Source: Capsicum annuum (taxonomy: Eukaryota; Streptophyta; Magnoliopsida; Solanales; Solanaceae). From it: 64,000 nt of DNA. Shown piece after piece: positions 10,285-21,385 of the stretch; position 1 is the stretch's first letter, and each line of letters opens with the position of its first letter. The translations under genes were made by a program, and so were the position numbers. A model generated the notes under the pieces. That model had not been told where the DNA came from. It worked only from the letters and a program-made list of their open reading frames with translations, and ran no database searches. The stretch covers positions 23,587 to 87,586 of the forward strand of contig NW_025892535.1 in assembly GCF_002878395.1 (NCBI RefSeq), in the 5' to 3' direction.

Positions 10285-12064
10285 CTCTAATCTTCCAAGA
10301 AATATCTAGAAACCTAGGGTTTCTTCCAAGATCCAAAATCCAATCTTCTTCCAAATAAATTCAAGAATCCTCCATAGTGATTCAAAGTGATTCAAAAACT
10401 GAGTTCCCCAAGTCAAGGCATCAAGGATCTTGGCTCAAAAGTGTTAAGAAGAAGTTCCAAACAAGTTTCTACATCTTCAAAATCAAAATCCAAGGTATGT
10501 GGGATTTGAACAAGAACACTCCTTTCATTCTTGTACCTAAAGATTTACTTTCTATTATTGATTTACATGATATTGCAAGTGGGTTTAAACCCAAATTTCT
10601 CTATTAATGATATATGAGATTTGAGTTGAATAAGTTTGATATTTATGATTATTTCACCTTTATGTTCCTTAAATTGAGAATTTATTCCATGAGCCGAATA
10701 TTATCATTATGTATTGATAATTTCTAAGAAATTTAAGTCAAGTTCCATGAGTTGAATATTTTTATTATGAATTGATAATTTTTGGATAATTTGAGACAAG
10801 TGTCATGAGTTATGCCTTTCCATGAGAAATTCGACTATTGAATGTATATTGATATGTGAAATTGAGAGGAAAGAATGAGTCTTATGATGTTTCCATGAGG
10901 TTTTTGATATTTGAAATGATTTGATAAACAATATACTTGATATTGAGAAAGCTTGTGTTGATTTGAGTCGAGTTAGGAATCCACAAGATGTTTATGATTT
11001 TCAGATGAGATATATATTTATGTTTTGGTCTTTATAATAGACCCATGAGTTGATATTAATTGAGGTGGATTTTCTAACGCGTTCTGAGCTGAGTCTGGGA
11101 GGAGTCTTTAGCACCGAGCGGGAAATAGGGTATTTTCCTAGAACTACGTGCCACCATAGGATTGATGTTGATGATTATGGGCCAAAGGCCAAGTATGATA
11201 TTGTGAAGATGACATTGAGGTTGTACTCCCTAGAAAGAGTACAACATACCTACCAATGTGGGGTTCTCTCCTTAGGAGGGCAAAACGTTGGACTCCATGC
11301 GACTCACATGGTGTAGTCATGTCATTTATAAGAAACTCCCACGTCCATAATGATTTAAGTCTCTTTAGTTAGTGAGTCACTCTAAGTCATGATTTAAAGA
11401 TTTTGAGTTGAGATAAATGATTTACGAGATTTATGAAGCATGTATTACTACTGATGATTTATGAGAAAAATGTTTCAGATAATTCAAGCGAAGAGAATTA
11501 TTATGGTCAGCATGCATGATTTTCTTATACATTTATGATATTATTCAAATGTTGCATTCACCCCCACATACTCAGTACATTCCCAAGTACTAACTCCTAT
11601 ACTCTTTTGTATTCTATATTTCATCGTGATATAGGTTTAGGTGCTCAGTCTCAGCAGCGATAGTGATCTTCGAGTAACTTCTTCTACATATCTGTAGTTG
11701 GTGAGTCCTTATGGTTCGAGGACCTATATCTGTCATTTTGTCTTGTTAATAGATGGTTGTTTACTTTTAGTTCAATACGAGTCAGTTGGGGATCTGTCCC
11801 AATGGCTCCTTAGTCCTATGTAGTAGAGACTTTGTCAGACTAGTGTACCAGCGTGTATAGAGATTTCAGTATTTTGTTTGTACAGGGAAGTATTATTTCA
11901 TGTTTCAGTATGTTCATGACATGGTTATTCCTCTTTATCTTAGCATGATTTGCGCTATAATGAGTTCTGAAAATGATGGCAAGTTTAGAGGGTTAGCTTG
12001 AGGCCACGGGTGGCCTTGAGCACTATGTGAATCTCGGGATAGGTTCTTGGGGCGTTACAATTAG

Positions 12065-12385
12065 TCAGCCCAAAAGACATCACAAGAAAATCATAGTGCC
12101 CATACCTGGTTGAAAATGCATTCTTAGGAATATCGTCAGGACGAATCTTAAGATGATGATACAGGACCTCAAATCAATCTTAGAAAATATGGATGCACCC
12201 TGAAACTGGTCAAATAAAACATTGATATGGGGCAAAGGATACTTATTACGGATCATAACTTTCTTCAATTACTTATAGTCTATACATATACGAATACTAC
12301 GATCCTTATTCTTCAAAAACAAGACAAGAGCACCCCATAGAGAGGCACTTGGATGGATAAATACCTTACCCAACAAATCCTGCTA
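12065..12385 (-). pseudogene. A- RT N-terminal half
   Basis: The minus strand encodes the finger region of a Ty3/gypsy RT. Recognisable pieces are a WGA..LFLK segment near 12310-12345, [14 protein letters not shown] near 12225-12268, and [16 protein letters not shown] near 12160-12205. Stops and a frameshift follow. The left edge is the TSD of solo LTR I, and the next residues of RT resume at 9504. Confidence 0.85.
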
Positions 12386-13016
12386 CTAAGCCTTTAACTG
12401 CTTTAACTCGGTCAGATCCATCCTATAGGAAGTAATAGAACTAGAACGAGTACCTAGCTCTAGATCAATACATAAATCAATGTCACAGTCTGGTGGCATA
12501 CTCCAAAAATTCACAAGAAAGACCTCTTGTAACTCACACACCACAGGAACTGACTCAATAGATGGGACCTCTATGAAAGTGTCCCGAATATATGCTAGAA
12601 AGGCCAAATAACCCCTTTCAATTAACCTCTTTGATCTTATAAAGGAAATAAATTTCATTGGAGCAGGACTATAATCACCCTTCCACTCAAGTCTATTCAT
12701 TACTAGCATAACCACAGTCATTTTCATAGCATGACAGTCCAATATAGCATGATACAGAGACAACCAACTCATACCTAAAATTATGTCAAAATCTACCATG
12801 TCTAGAATCACTAAATCTTCCCAAGTTTGATACCCCATAAGCATAACAGAACAAGAACGATAAACCTTATCAATAATAACAAAATCACCAATATAAGTAG
12901 ACATGTGAATCAAAGAAAATTCAAGTAAATCACTCACCATATCCAATCCTATATCAAAACTAATAGACACATATGAAAAGGTAGAAGCAGTATCAAATAA
13001 TACATTGGCTATTCGG
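12386..13016 (-). pseudogene. A- aspartic protease region
   Basis: A 194-codon open stretch (12386-12970) plus its upstream part encodes the retropepsin-like protease and the linker to RT. The active-site triad reads LFDTAS (about 12980-12997), where plant relatives have Asp-Pro/Thr-Gly, so the Gly is Ala. The second conserved segment, DFDIILGMSWL, lies at about 12770-12802. It would have cut the gag-pol polyprotein. The altered triad and loss of the upstream frame mean it is inactive. Confidence 0.8.
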
Positions 13017-13039
13017 TCATAGACAAGAATAATAGATGT

Positions 13040-14280
13040 AATAACAATCTCTGATGCCTATGCCTTGGGCCTACCTTAAAAGGCATAGATATGAGCCCTA
13101 CCAACAGTCTAAGCGTTACCCCTGGCAAGCTGAGAACCACTTTGATAGGGTTGATTACCACCCCTACCAGCCTGATGACCAGTACGACCACTATGTGCAC
13201 AATCCTCACTATTACCACCACCTCCCCTACCTGTTGGAACTAGAGCTCTAGGAACCTGTTGATGGCTAGAATGGCCATACTACCTTATATTAGGACAAAA
13301 CCTCCTGATGTTACCAACTCCACCGCTCACATAACATATAAAATCCAAGGTAGGCCACTAAGCTGACAAAGATAAAGTGAGGTAACCACAAAGTCTAAAA
13401 ATGGATGGATAGCTCCCGAAGGACCCCCAGCGTTGCTGACTGAATGGGGCGAGTAGGGTATCCTTGTGAACTCTAACACCTAGAATAAGAACAACTAAAA
13501 CTACCTCCTCTATAGGCCTTCTTTTTTGCTTCCTTGGCATAACCCTCTTGCCTTGCACTCTCTACCTTCTTGACAAAATCAACCATCTCCTGAAAATACC
13601 TACCTAAAGATGTAATCTAAAAAGAAAAAATTTGGAGACCTGTATTCAAACCCTTCAAAAAGAGACGGATCCTCTACTCCTTAATTTTACGCAAATAAGG
13701 TATATACTGAGACAATGAATGAAATTTAGCCTCATAGGCCGCAACTAACATATTTCCCTACTTAAGATTAGTGAACTAATCCATTTTTCTGTCTCTTAAA
13801 ATATGAGGCATGTACTTTTCTAGAAAAATAGAGTAAAACTGAGTCCAAGTAAATGGAGGCAAACCTATATCCCTACACTCTACATAAGCTCTCCACAATA
13901 TCTTGTCATCCCCTTAAAACTAATAAGTAACCAATTCTACACCATACGTCTCAACCACACCTATCTTATGAAGTCTCTCATGAGAGTCAGTAATAAACTC
14001 ATAGGCATCCTTAGACTCGGTTCTATGAAAAATAGGAGGCTTCATCTTGATAATTTTACTAAAAAAATCATGCTCATCTCTAGTCATCACTGGACCCACT
14101 ATCTGTCTTCGAAGAACATCTGAGCTGATACCTTTTCTATCCGAGGAACTACAGCTACAACATATTGCACCCTTAGACGCTGGACTAATGGTTCTGCAAT
14201 CATAGTCCTGATTCTTACCAATCAACTCAAAAATCTTAGGACCTGCTCAATCACAGTGGAAGACATCTAAATCAAAGTTG
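13040..14280 (-). pseudogene. A- gag
   Basis: Translation of the minus strand gives a decayed gag. A capsid part has F-F motifs near 14040-14080 and a PPFTWTQFYSIFLEKYMP segment near 13800-13860. It is followed by a basic linker and a zinc-knuckle relic near 13280-13335 that has lost its second Cys and its His. At least six stops are visible. Past 13250 the sequence is rich in Gly, Arg and Gln, as usual between knuckle and protease. Confidence 0.7.
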
Positions 14281-14756
14281 TACCTTTCTAAAGTGGTGCA
14301 ACCCCATCATGAACCGGTATCCCCGTATCCTGTACTGGGATCACTCTATCCTCTGCTATTTTAGGAATATCCACATATAGTGGAGGAGATACTCACCTCT
14401 ATCTAGATGGTCTCGCGGCCTGAGCTCAACCTCGGATGGGTGCAATGCTCTTTTTTTTCCTCATCCTCCCCTTGTCTGTCCTCTACCCTAACCTGTAGCT
14501 TTAGAAGCCAATTCTGGCACCTCAACTCTTGCTTCATTTTTTTCATTTTCTTACCATCTTCGAGAATAAGAGCAAAAGAAGAAGTCAGATACTAATTAGA
14601 ATCACCAGATACCAATTAAAATCAAATAACAGCATATAAAAAGAAGAATTGAACTTTCCTAGTGCTTTGTAGCCTCTTAAATAGAAGTATAGATATCTAC
14701 ATGCCATTCGCAAGACTCAACTAGACATTTTCTTGAACAATGAGATTGATAGAGTT

Positions 14757-14770
14757 GGCTTTGATACTAA
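14757..14770 (-). promoter_or_regulatory. A- primer-binding site (decayed)
   Basis: The minus strand reads TTAGTATCAAAGCC four bases after the LTR end. The plant initiator-Met tRNA primer site would be TTGGTATCAGAGCC, so two bases differ. It marks the inner edge of the 5' LTR at 14774. Confidence 0.7.
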
Positions 14771-14773
14771 TTT

Positions 14774-15257
14774 TATCACGACCAAAAAGGCCATAGTGGC
14801 ACCCACACTAATATTCCTATGGGAGAATCATCTAAACTGAACCATTACCTAATCACTTAGTATTAAAATGCTATTATCATAAAACCAACTTAATAATAAT
14901 GATATGGAGCTAATCATTAGTAATACGAAAACCAAAAAAACTACTTACTGAATTTCCTAAGATCTGAAAGTCATCGTACAAGAACTTCTAAACAAAATCA
15001 TGTCTAAAAGAGATATCTAAAAATAAAGAAAATAAAGAATGTTTCATTTCCTGAAAGATGGACAAAAATAAATAGGATGACCTATGGCAGCCTGGATATG
15101 GAGTGCTTACCCTTGGATCAAGATCTTCTATCAAGCTCTAAATGGGAGTCGTGTCTGAGCCTCTGGAAGACTTTTTACACTCAACAAAAGAAGAGTACAG
15201 TGTAGTATCAGTATAAACCACTATGTATTGGTAGGTATCATACTCCAACTTAATTTT
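14774..15257 (-). repeat. A- 5' LTR, terminal piece only
   Basis: On the minus strand this is the last ~480 bp of the A LTR, ending GGTCGTGATA next to the primer site. It matches 56830-57166 and 16080-16190 of A+ on the other strand. It begins abruptly near 15253-15257, where plus-strand A LTR starts. Confidence 0.8.
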
Positions 15258-16192
15258 ACAACAAGGGCAAGACCATTGCAAATTATCTTGTATTTGGATT
15301 CTTTGGTTGAGGTAGATTATGGTTTAATTAGAGTTTAGATTTGATTTAAGTGTGTGTATGCTCCTATATTTGATGCTTTTTGATTGGTATTCAGACACAC
15401 TTGAATTTAATGATATTTGAATTGTTGAGATATGTATAAATAATTATTTAAAATTTACTAGATGGAATTGTCTTATGACTTTAAGTGTACTTGTAAACTT
15501 AGTACATCGTATTGTATCATAAGAGGTAGTCTGAATTTGATAAAACATACCTATTACTTGTTTACGGAGAATTAAGTACCACATCGGTAAGAATATGATA
15601 TTGATATTACTTGTTTATGGAGGATCGGATACCATGCTGGTATGAATATGATATTGATATTACTTGTTTATGGAGAATCGAGTACCATGATAGTTCTAAT
15701 GTGATATTGATATTACTTATTTATGTTGTTTCGGGTACCACATTGGTATGAATATGATATTAATATTACTTGTTTATGGAGGATCAGGTATCATGCTAGT
15801 ATGATACATGAACATAACTTATTCCCTACAGTTTATGACTAGTTGGGAAAAAATAAGTCCTTTAGCATGTCTATACATAGTTGTGTTGAATTTGAGAGGT
15901 TGTATGATTTATCAGGCAGATAATGAGCTAATGATGTTCTAATTACTAGGTTTAGAAGGATGTGGCTGTTACTTATGGTGTTGTTGTTGAGTCTCTGGAT
16001 ATTTACAGTATGGTTGACACTCTTAATAATTATGTGGCCTATTAGTAAGAACTGTTTGACATGTTTCATAGTGGTTTGTATTGATACTATCCTGTTCTCT
16101 TCTTTTGTTAAGTATGGAAAGTGTTCTATAGGCTCAGATACGACCTCACCTCTAGAGTTTGATAGCAGATCTTGATCCAAGGGTGAGCACCC
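15253..16192 (+). repeat. A+ 3' LTR, second part
   Basis: It resumes A+ LTR text at a point about 140 bp beyond where the first part stopped at 4813. It includes a five-copy 54-bp array (15552-15806). It ends at the B insertion, whose TSD copy ACCCC is at 16188-16192. Confidence 0.8.
15552..15806 (+). repeat. 54-bp tandem repeat in A+ 3' LTR
   Basis: Five copies of the 54-bp unit, starting near 15557, 15611, 15664, 15718 and 15771. Confidence 0.85.
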
Positions 16193-18520
16193 CTATAACG
16201 CTCCAAAACCTAGTCCCAAGATGTCACACAATGCTCAAAACTATGAGTAGCCTTAAGCTAACCCTCTCTGTCTTTAACTAAGTTTGAATCTCATAACAAG
16301 GGAATTAGATATAATATCAAAACTAGAATGCATAAAATCTATCTAAACAATCAATACTAAATAATCTAAAAATGTATCTAGCAGTCTAACAAGCCTCTAC
16401 TACTAATAACTAGAGAGTCACTAGGAGAAACACCTAGCTGACTCAAACTGTCTAAAAATACTGAATCATCTATACTAAAAAGTTGAAAGAAACTGAATGA
16501 CTAAGTCCCCAAACTATGAGGACTCATTAACTGTCGGGATATAGGGAGAGATGCTTGAAATCACTCACACTGCTGTAATCGAGCACCTAAACCTACATTA
16601 TGAGACAATGTAGCAGATAGACGTATATGTGGATTAGTACTTTGAGGATGTACTAATTATATGGAGGTGAATGCATAATTAAAATAATATCTCAACGTCA
16701 TCATAATTTTTAAAACAATGAATGCTAAATGAAGATGGCTCACATAAGCTGGAATATTTGAAAATTGTAAATCATAATCAAGAATGGAAAAACATGTTTC
16801 ATAAATCCACTAAGTCCTAACATTTAGTTCTAAAAGTTGTACTAGTGTTTTGTCTATAAGTTATGATATCTAAGTGTAGAAAGGACTCACTTTTATATCT
16901 GAAATCTAAAATTCTAAAATCTCATAGCTAATATCTTTTGTATAACAATGTCTGAATAAAGTTGTGAGCCTTTACACTTAGTTTCTAAAAGCGTTTCTTT
17001 TAGGATTATTCTATTCTGAATCTGTAGTTTGTAATCGGTAGGGAAATTCTTTTAAAACTGTTCTGTAAATCTTTTTGATTAGGGAAAATTCCCTTAAAAT
17101 ATTTTCTATTGTTCCTTACTAGTATGGAGGTTCTCTTAACCAACACAAACCATGTGAGCTATCATGGAGTTCAACGTCTTGTTCCCTTATGGGAAAACCT
17201 CACGTTGAGAAGAGGTGTCATACTCTTGCCAAGGAGTTTAACCTAATTTTAGTGATCACATCTGTATCTGTCATCCATATAGAAATGGGAATAATCTGAT
17301 AATCTAAGCCTATGGTGGCTCATAGTTCTGGGGCATGAGAACATACCCAAATCGGTGCTAAATACTACTCCTTTTAATATGTATGCTTATTCTATTGGAA
17401 ATCCACTTTAAAAATCTAGTGTAAGGTTTTATTATGAAAACCAACTATATAATTGCTAAGTTAACTGAAATTTTAGACTATACAGTGGATTTTAAATCTA
17501 AGCTGAGATTAAAAGATCAAATCTTCATCAAAATGTGAAAATAATCTAGTCATAGGGTGTTTATAGCACAATCAAATATGAAATAGCAGTATTTAATTAG
17601 GGCTTAATGACCCATACTTCAAATTCAAGTCAAAACATCATAATGTTCATGCTTGATAATGTAAATATTGATATTTTCAATTCAAAATCTGGAATTTACT
17701 GAAAATGTATGAAAATATGAAAATAAATATGCAATTCAACTTCTAATTCACTTGAAATCTCATAACCTTGCAAATAACAATAATGGGTAAGAACCCTAAT
17801 TTTAAATTCCTGTAAATCATGTGAATTTATAATTAAAACCTAGTTTTGGACACAAGGATCAACGAATATCCTTGTTCATAAAACCTCACATACCTTCATT
17901 GATGCAATTTCTAAGAAAGCTTGAACTTGAATCCTTATTTGAGCTTTTGAAGATGAACTTTTGAAGTTCTTGAATTGGGAACCCTTAATCTTGAGATATC
18001 TTTGGAGAATAATGGAGCAAATTGGATTTCTTGGAGAGTAACTTTTGAGCTTTAGGGTTTTCTTTTAGAGAGAATTGATGAAAAAATGGGTATAAAGTGC
18101 TTAGAATAGGTTTAATTCCTTGTTTTTGATGAATTGGAGGCTTGGGATTTCGACTAAGTTACCCTTTTTAAAATTTTAATCGGAACTGAAAAAATAGAAT
18201 TTTTCCCGATTTGGCATGCCACCACGAGCACCACTATCATGGTGGCTCGTGAAATTGCATTGGGCTACTGGAAAAGGGACGAGTTGCATTTAGGCTATCA
18301 CCGCGATGCGTAGAAATTGCATTGCTTCATTGGAAAAAGGACGAGTGGAAACTTGACTTCTACCACGATACAACGTAATCGCGGTGCTCTACTTGAATTT
18401 GACAATTGCAAAATCGTCCTTCACCGTGATGCGGTGCTTGTCAAAATGCCATACTATTATACTAAAAATGCTGTAACTTCTCAACTGAGTATCGAATTTA
18501 GAAAAAATTGGTATCGTTGG
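16193..18520 (-). repeat. B 3' LTR, main part
   Basis: It matches 51487-53617 and then 56457-56640 of the 5' LTR. On the plus strand it starts TATAACGCTCC (LTR end). It contains the GC-rich block with CACCGCGATGCG-like words at about 18210-18450. It is cut by C at TSD GTTGG (18516-18520); its remaining 133 bp are at 33503-33635. Confidence 0.85.
18210..18450 (-). repeat. GC-rich palindromic block of LTR B
   Basis: Repeated phrases of the form CACCGCGATGCG and ATCGCGGTG alternate with CATTGG/ACTGG spacers. The same block is split by G in the 5' LTR (53505-53575 and 56457-56620). A related wording occurs in LTR C. Confidence 0.65.
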
Positions 18521-20637
18521 TGTAATGCCCCAAGTCTGTACCCCAGACGCTACACAGTGCTTATGACCCCGAAGGACTACAAGATAACCCATGATTGATA
18601 TCTGTTGTGAGCACTGAATAATATATAGTAATAAAAGTGGAAAATAGGTTGAAATTCCATAATGTTCAAAACATCTGAAATGGTGATAATGTATAATACT
18701 GAAATGACATCTAAAAATACTAAATATTTTCTGAACATCTAGTCTGAAAAGCTTCTAACTGAACTGTCTGAAAGTAGAGTTGATGGGACAAACCCTCAAC
18801 TAACTCCATCTACTATAATACTGAGTCTACTGAGATAATAAAATAAAAGAACATCCTCGAATGATGAGGACTCACTGCTAAATCTACTGTTGGCTAAATC
18901 TGAATATGTTTGTGTACAGTTGAGAACCTGAGCGTCCGAACCTATCATATGAGACATCATAGCATAAAGTAAGAGTATGTGTCAGTACGTGGAATATACT
19001 GGTATGCTAGATGAGGTAAGGCTAAATTCAAGGGTTCATATGCATGAACAATAACTAACTGAATAATATAGAGTAATTGAACATAAGAGTACATGGATAA
19101 TCTGATCAACTGTAAATACTGAGCATGCAATACTATACATATATATGTATATATACTGTAACTGAGTTTTTCTGAAGCGAAGTACTAAATTCTGATACTG
19201 AGTAACGGATAATCTAAAGTTATTGATACTGATTGACTATATCTGATAGTCCTGATTTTGTAGAACTGAACTGATTTCTATTCTAAGACTGAAACTAAAA
19301 CTGTGGGAGGTAATCATACCGATATACGCCAAATAAGATAAGATAACTGAGTTAGGGTATGTAACCCCAATTGGAAGGGTGTCAATACCGTGTCATGGGT
19401 AAAAACAAGCTGAGAGTTACCCTTATTTGGAAAGTACTCTAATGAGAATGGTGGAACCCTCATCTGGTAGGTTAAAACACCTCATCAATCCTCAACTGGC
19501 AGGTTTGATGTCTCAAATTACGCTGGCTACATAGTTCTGGAATGCAAGGATTGCTTCTAAGGGTCACACGGTCTACTGGCGGGTGAGACCTCATCCTTAG
19601 GTTAACTCAGTGCTGAATTTTACTCCCACCTGAAAGACACTGAACTGATTATATTGAACTGAATTGGACTGATACTGAGATTATAGAGTTTTCCTGAGTT
19701 CTATAACTGACTAAGCTCTATGGAGTTTTGTAACTAACCGAGAGTAGAACTAATTGTGACATGACTAAGACTATTCTATAACTGACACTGGCTCTAGGTA
19801 AATAACTAAATTGTCAGGTATTAAATACCTTAGGACTCAATAGCATGAAAAGTAAAGCATAGCATAATCTAGAATACATAATAATGGCTACTTGATCTCA
19901 ATCCACTCATTAAGACATTTTAGCAAACACTTGTAATGCATTTACTCATACATGAATAGAGAATACATGTTGTCATGTTATAATGGCACTATTTTATTCA
20001 CATGGGCAGTTTAATGAACACTTGGGGAGCACGGAATATCTCACATGACAATGGTCAACACATGAACATCATAAATAAATATTTCAATTTCAAGGGTTTA
20101 GCATGTAATTCATATAATCCATCACATAACTATCTTAATTTCATAGAAACTTATTATTAAATATGAATCGGATCCCAATTTCTATCATGAACATAAATAC
20201 ATTCAATTCCAAGCATAGAAATCAAGAATCATAAATCTTGAAGGTTTAAAAATGGATTCTTGGACTCTATGTGTGAAAGGAACCCATAGATGAACACCTA
20301 ATATACCTTGGAATATTTTTTCTTGAAGGTTTTTGGAGAAATTCTTGAGATTGACCTTGATTTCTTAGAGCTAGGGTTTATTTTCTTGAGAGAGAATGCT
20401 TTTAATTTGGGGGAAAATTGATTAAGAATGACCTTTGAAACGTTTTTAAGGATTAAATCCCATACCTGGGTGTCTTAAAATCATGAGAAAATACCAATTT
20501 AACCCTGGATAAAACTTTAATTTTTTGTCAAATTTTACCAAACTGGGCCCTTGGCGCGATGCACCATAATAACGTCGGGACACTAGAAACTGACAATTAG
20601 GAACTGGGTTAGTGGTGCGATACGGTGCTATCGCAGA
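18521..20637 (-). repeat. C 3' LTR, distal part
   Basis: It matches 31087-33170 of the 5' LTR. On the plus strand it begins TGTAATGCCCC. D cuts it at GCAGA (20633-20637), inside the GC-rich block; the rest resumes at 25723. It contains the hairpin word GACTATATCTGATAGTC at 19235-19251. Confidence 0.9.
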
Positions 20638-20817
20638 TGATGAGTAAGAACTCATATATGGATATATTTTTTAGCTTTTTGAACTCAACCGAGAAGGTGC
20701 ACACATTAAGTGTGATGGAGACTCCAAAACCATCCATAATGGGCACTACATAGGTGCCTAATTTCACTTGGTCATTAAAGGGAAATTTTGTCTTTTCATC
20801 TTGTATTTGAGATGTAA

Positions 20818-20826
20818 TATAAATAG
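20818..20826 (+). promoter_or_regulatory. TATA box of D 5' LTR
   Basis: TATAAATAG, 180 bp into the LTR, kept exactly in the 3' LTR at 25169-25177 although the LTRs differ at about one base in ten. This is the likely pol II promoter of the element. Confidence 0.6.
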
Positions 20827-21182
20827 AACATTTTTGGTCTTTTACTCCTTAGTTGAATATTTTTTAGACTTGTAACATTGCAATACTTTAGTCTTCTCTT
20901 AGAAGATCCTAACCGAAACTAGGGCTAGGCAAATGAAAATTCACTTGTGTTTTCACATTGGCTTGAAACATCGATGTTTAGAAGAGGTAAAGGCCCTTTT
21001 GGGTCAATGTAGAGCTAAGTTTGTATCGCGGATAGTGTTAAGGGTTCAAGAGTGTAACAATTCATGTGTTCTTAAGATTGTCCCTTCATTTGGTCTAACT
21101 ATTTATCTTGTATCTTATTGAATCTGTTGGTTCCTCGTTGTTGTTAATATAACCATAACTTTCTTGTTTTTTATGTGTTGAC

Positions 21183-21218
21183 ATAGTGAAGCCATGTGAG
21201 GCCTCTTCGATTCACTAT
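21183..21218 (+). promoter_or_regulatory. Hairpin 1 in D 5' LTR
   Basis: Stem ATAGTGAA (21183-21190) pairs with TTCACTAT (21211-21218). An inner GCC/GGC stem (21191-21193 with 21200-21202) closes a 6-nt loop. The 3' LTR copy is at 25534-25569. A paralogous hairpin with a swapped base pair lies about 70 bp downstream. Confidence 0.65.
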
Positions 21219-21281
21219 AGTCTTTGTAATCTTGTATTCTCTATCAACTTTGTTGAATATTGTTGTTGTTGTCTTGAAAAC

Positions 21282-21315
21282 ATAGAGAAGCCGAGTGGGG
21301 CCTTTGATTCTCTAT
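21282..21315 (+). promoter_or_regulatory. Hairpin 2 in D 5' LTR
   Basis: Stem ATAGAGAA (21282-21289) pairs with TTCTCTAT (21308-21315). An inner GCC/GGC stem closes a 6-nt loop, as in hairpin 1. The 3' LTR copy is at 25633-25666. Confidence 0.65.
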
Positions 21316-21373
21316 TTTTATTAATCTTGTAGATCTCTTGAATTTGTGTTGTGTGTTCTATTCTTTTATTATT

Positions 21374-21385
21374 TGGTATCAAAGC
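21374..21385 (+). promoter_or_regulatory. D primer-binding site
   Basis: TGGTATCAAAGC two bases after the 5' LTR. It differs by one base from the plant initiator-Met tRNA complement TGGTATCAGAGC. Confidence 0.85.

Larger units (their letters stand above)
9510..12059 (+). mobile_element. Solo LTR I inserted in A- reverse transcriptase
   Basis: A 2,550-bp LTR starts TATAATACCCCG and ends GGGGCGTTACA. It is flanked by the perfect TSD ATTAG (9505-9509 and 12060-12064). There is no primer site, polypurine tract or coding region, so it is the product of recombination between two LTRs. It lies on the plus strand, opposite to B, C, F, G and H, and shares with them the U3 block (about 9615-9690) and the U5 block (about 11985-12040). 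It contains a GC-rich block, a TA microsatellite and a 100-N gap. Confidence 0.9.
4807..15257 (-). mobile_element. Ty3/gypsy chromovirus A-, minus strand, with permuted ends
   Basis: Read on the minus strand, the element has a 5' LTR piece (15257-14774), a decayed iMet-type primer site (14770-14757), gag, protease, RT, RNase H, integrase with chromodomain-like tail, and a 3' LTR (7044-4807). Solo LTR I interrupts RT. Neither outer end is a true LTR terminus: both fall at the same internal LTR position, overlapping by about 23 bp, and both join plus-strand LTR of the same family. The chromodomain-like tail and long LTR suggest the Tekay/Del branch, which is my inference. All reading frames are broken. 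Confidence 0.8.
20638..21371 (+). repeat. D 5' LTR
   Basis: 734 bp, beginning TGATGAG and ending TTTTATTA, directly before TTTGGTATCAAAGC. It carries a TATA box and two covarying hairpins. Against the 3' LTR it lacks about 87 bp near its start. Confidence 0.85.

Noticed and set aside
4807..15257. A simple inversion between two LTRs of one A element
   Set aside because: An inversion would give matching breakpoint pairs on both sides. Here the left and right junctions each join different LTR positions in the swapped order.
18317..18598. A 93-codon open frame
   Set aside because: It spans the GC-rich block of LTR B and the start of LTR C, crossing an insertion junction.
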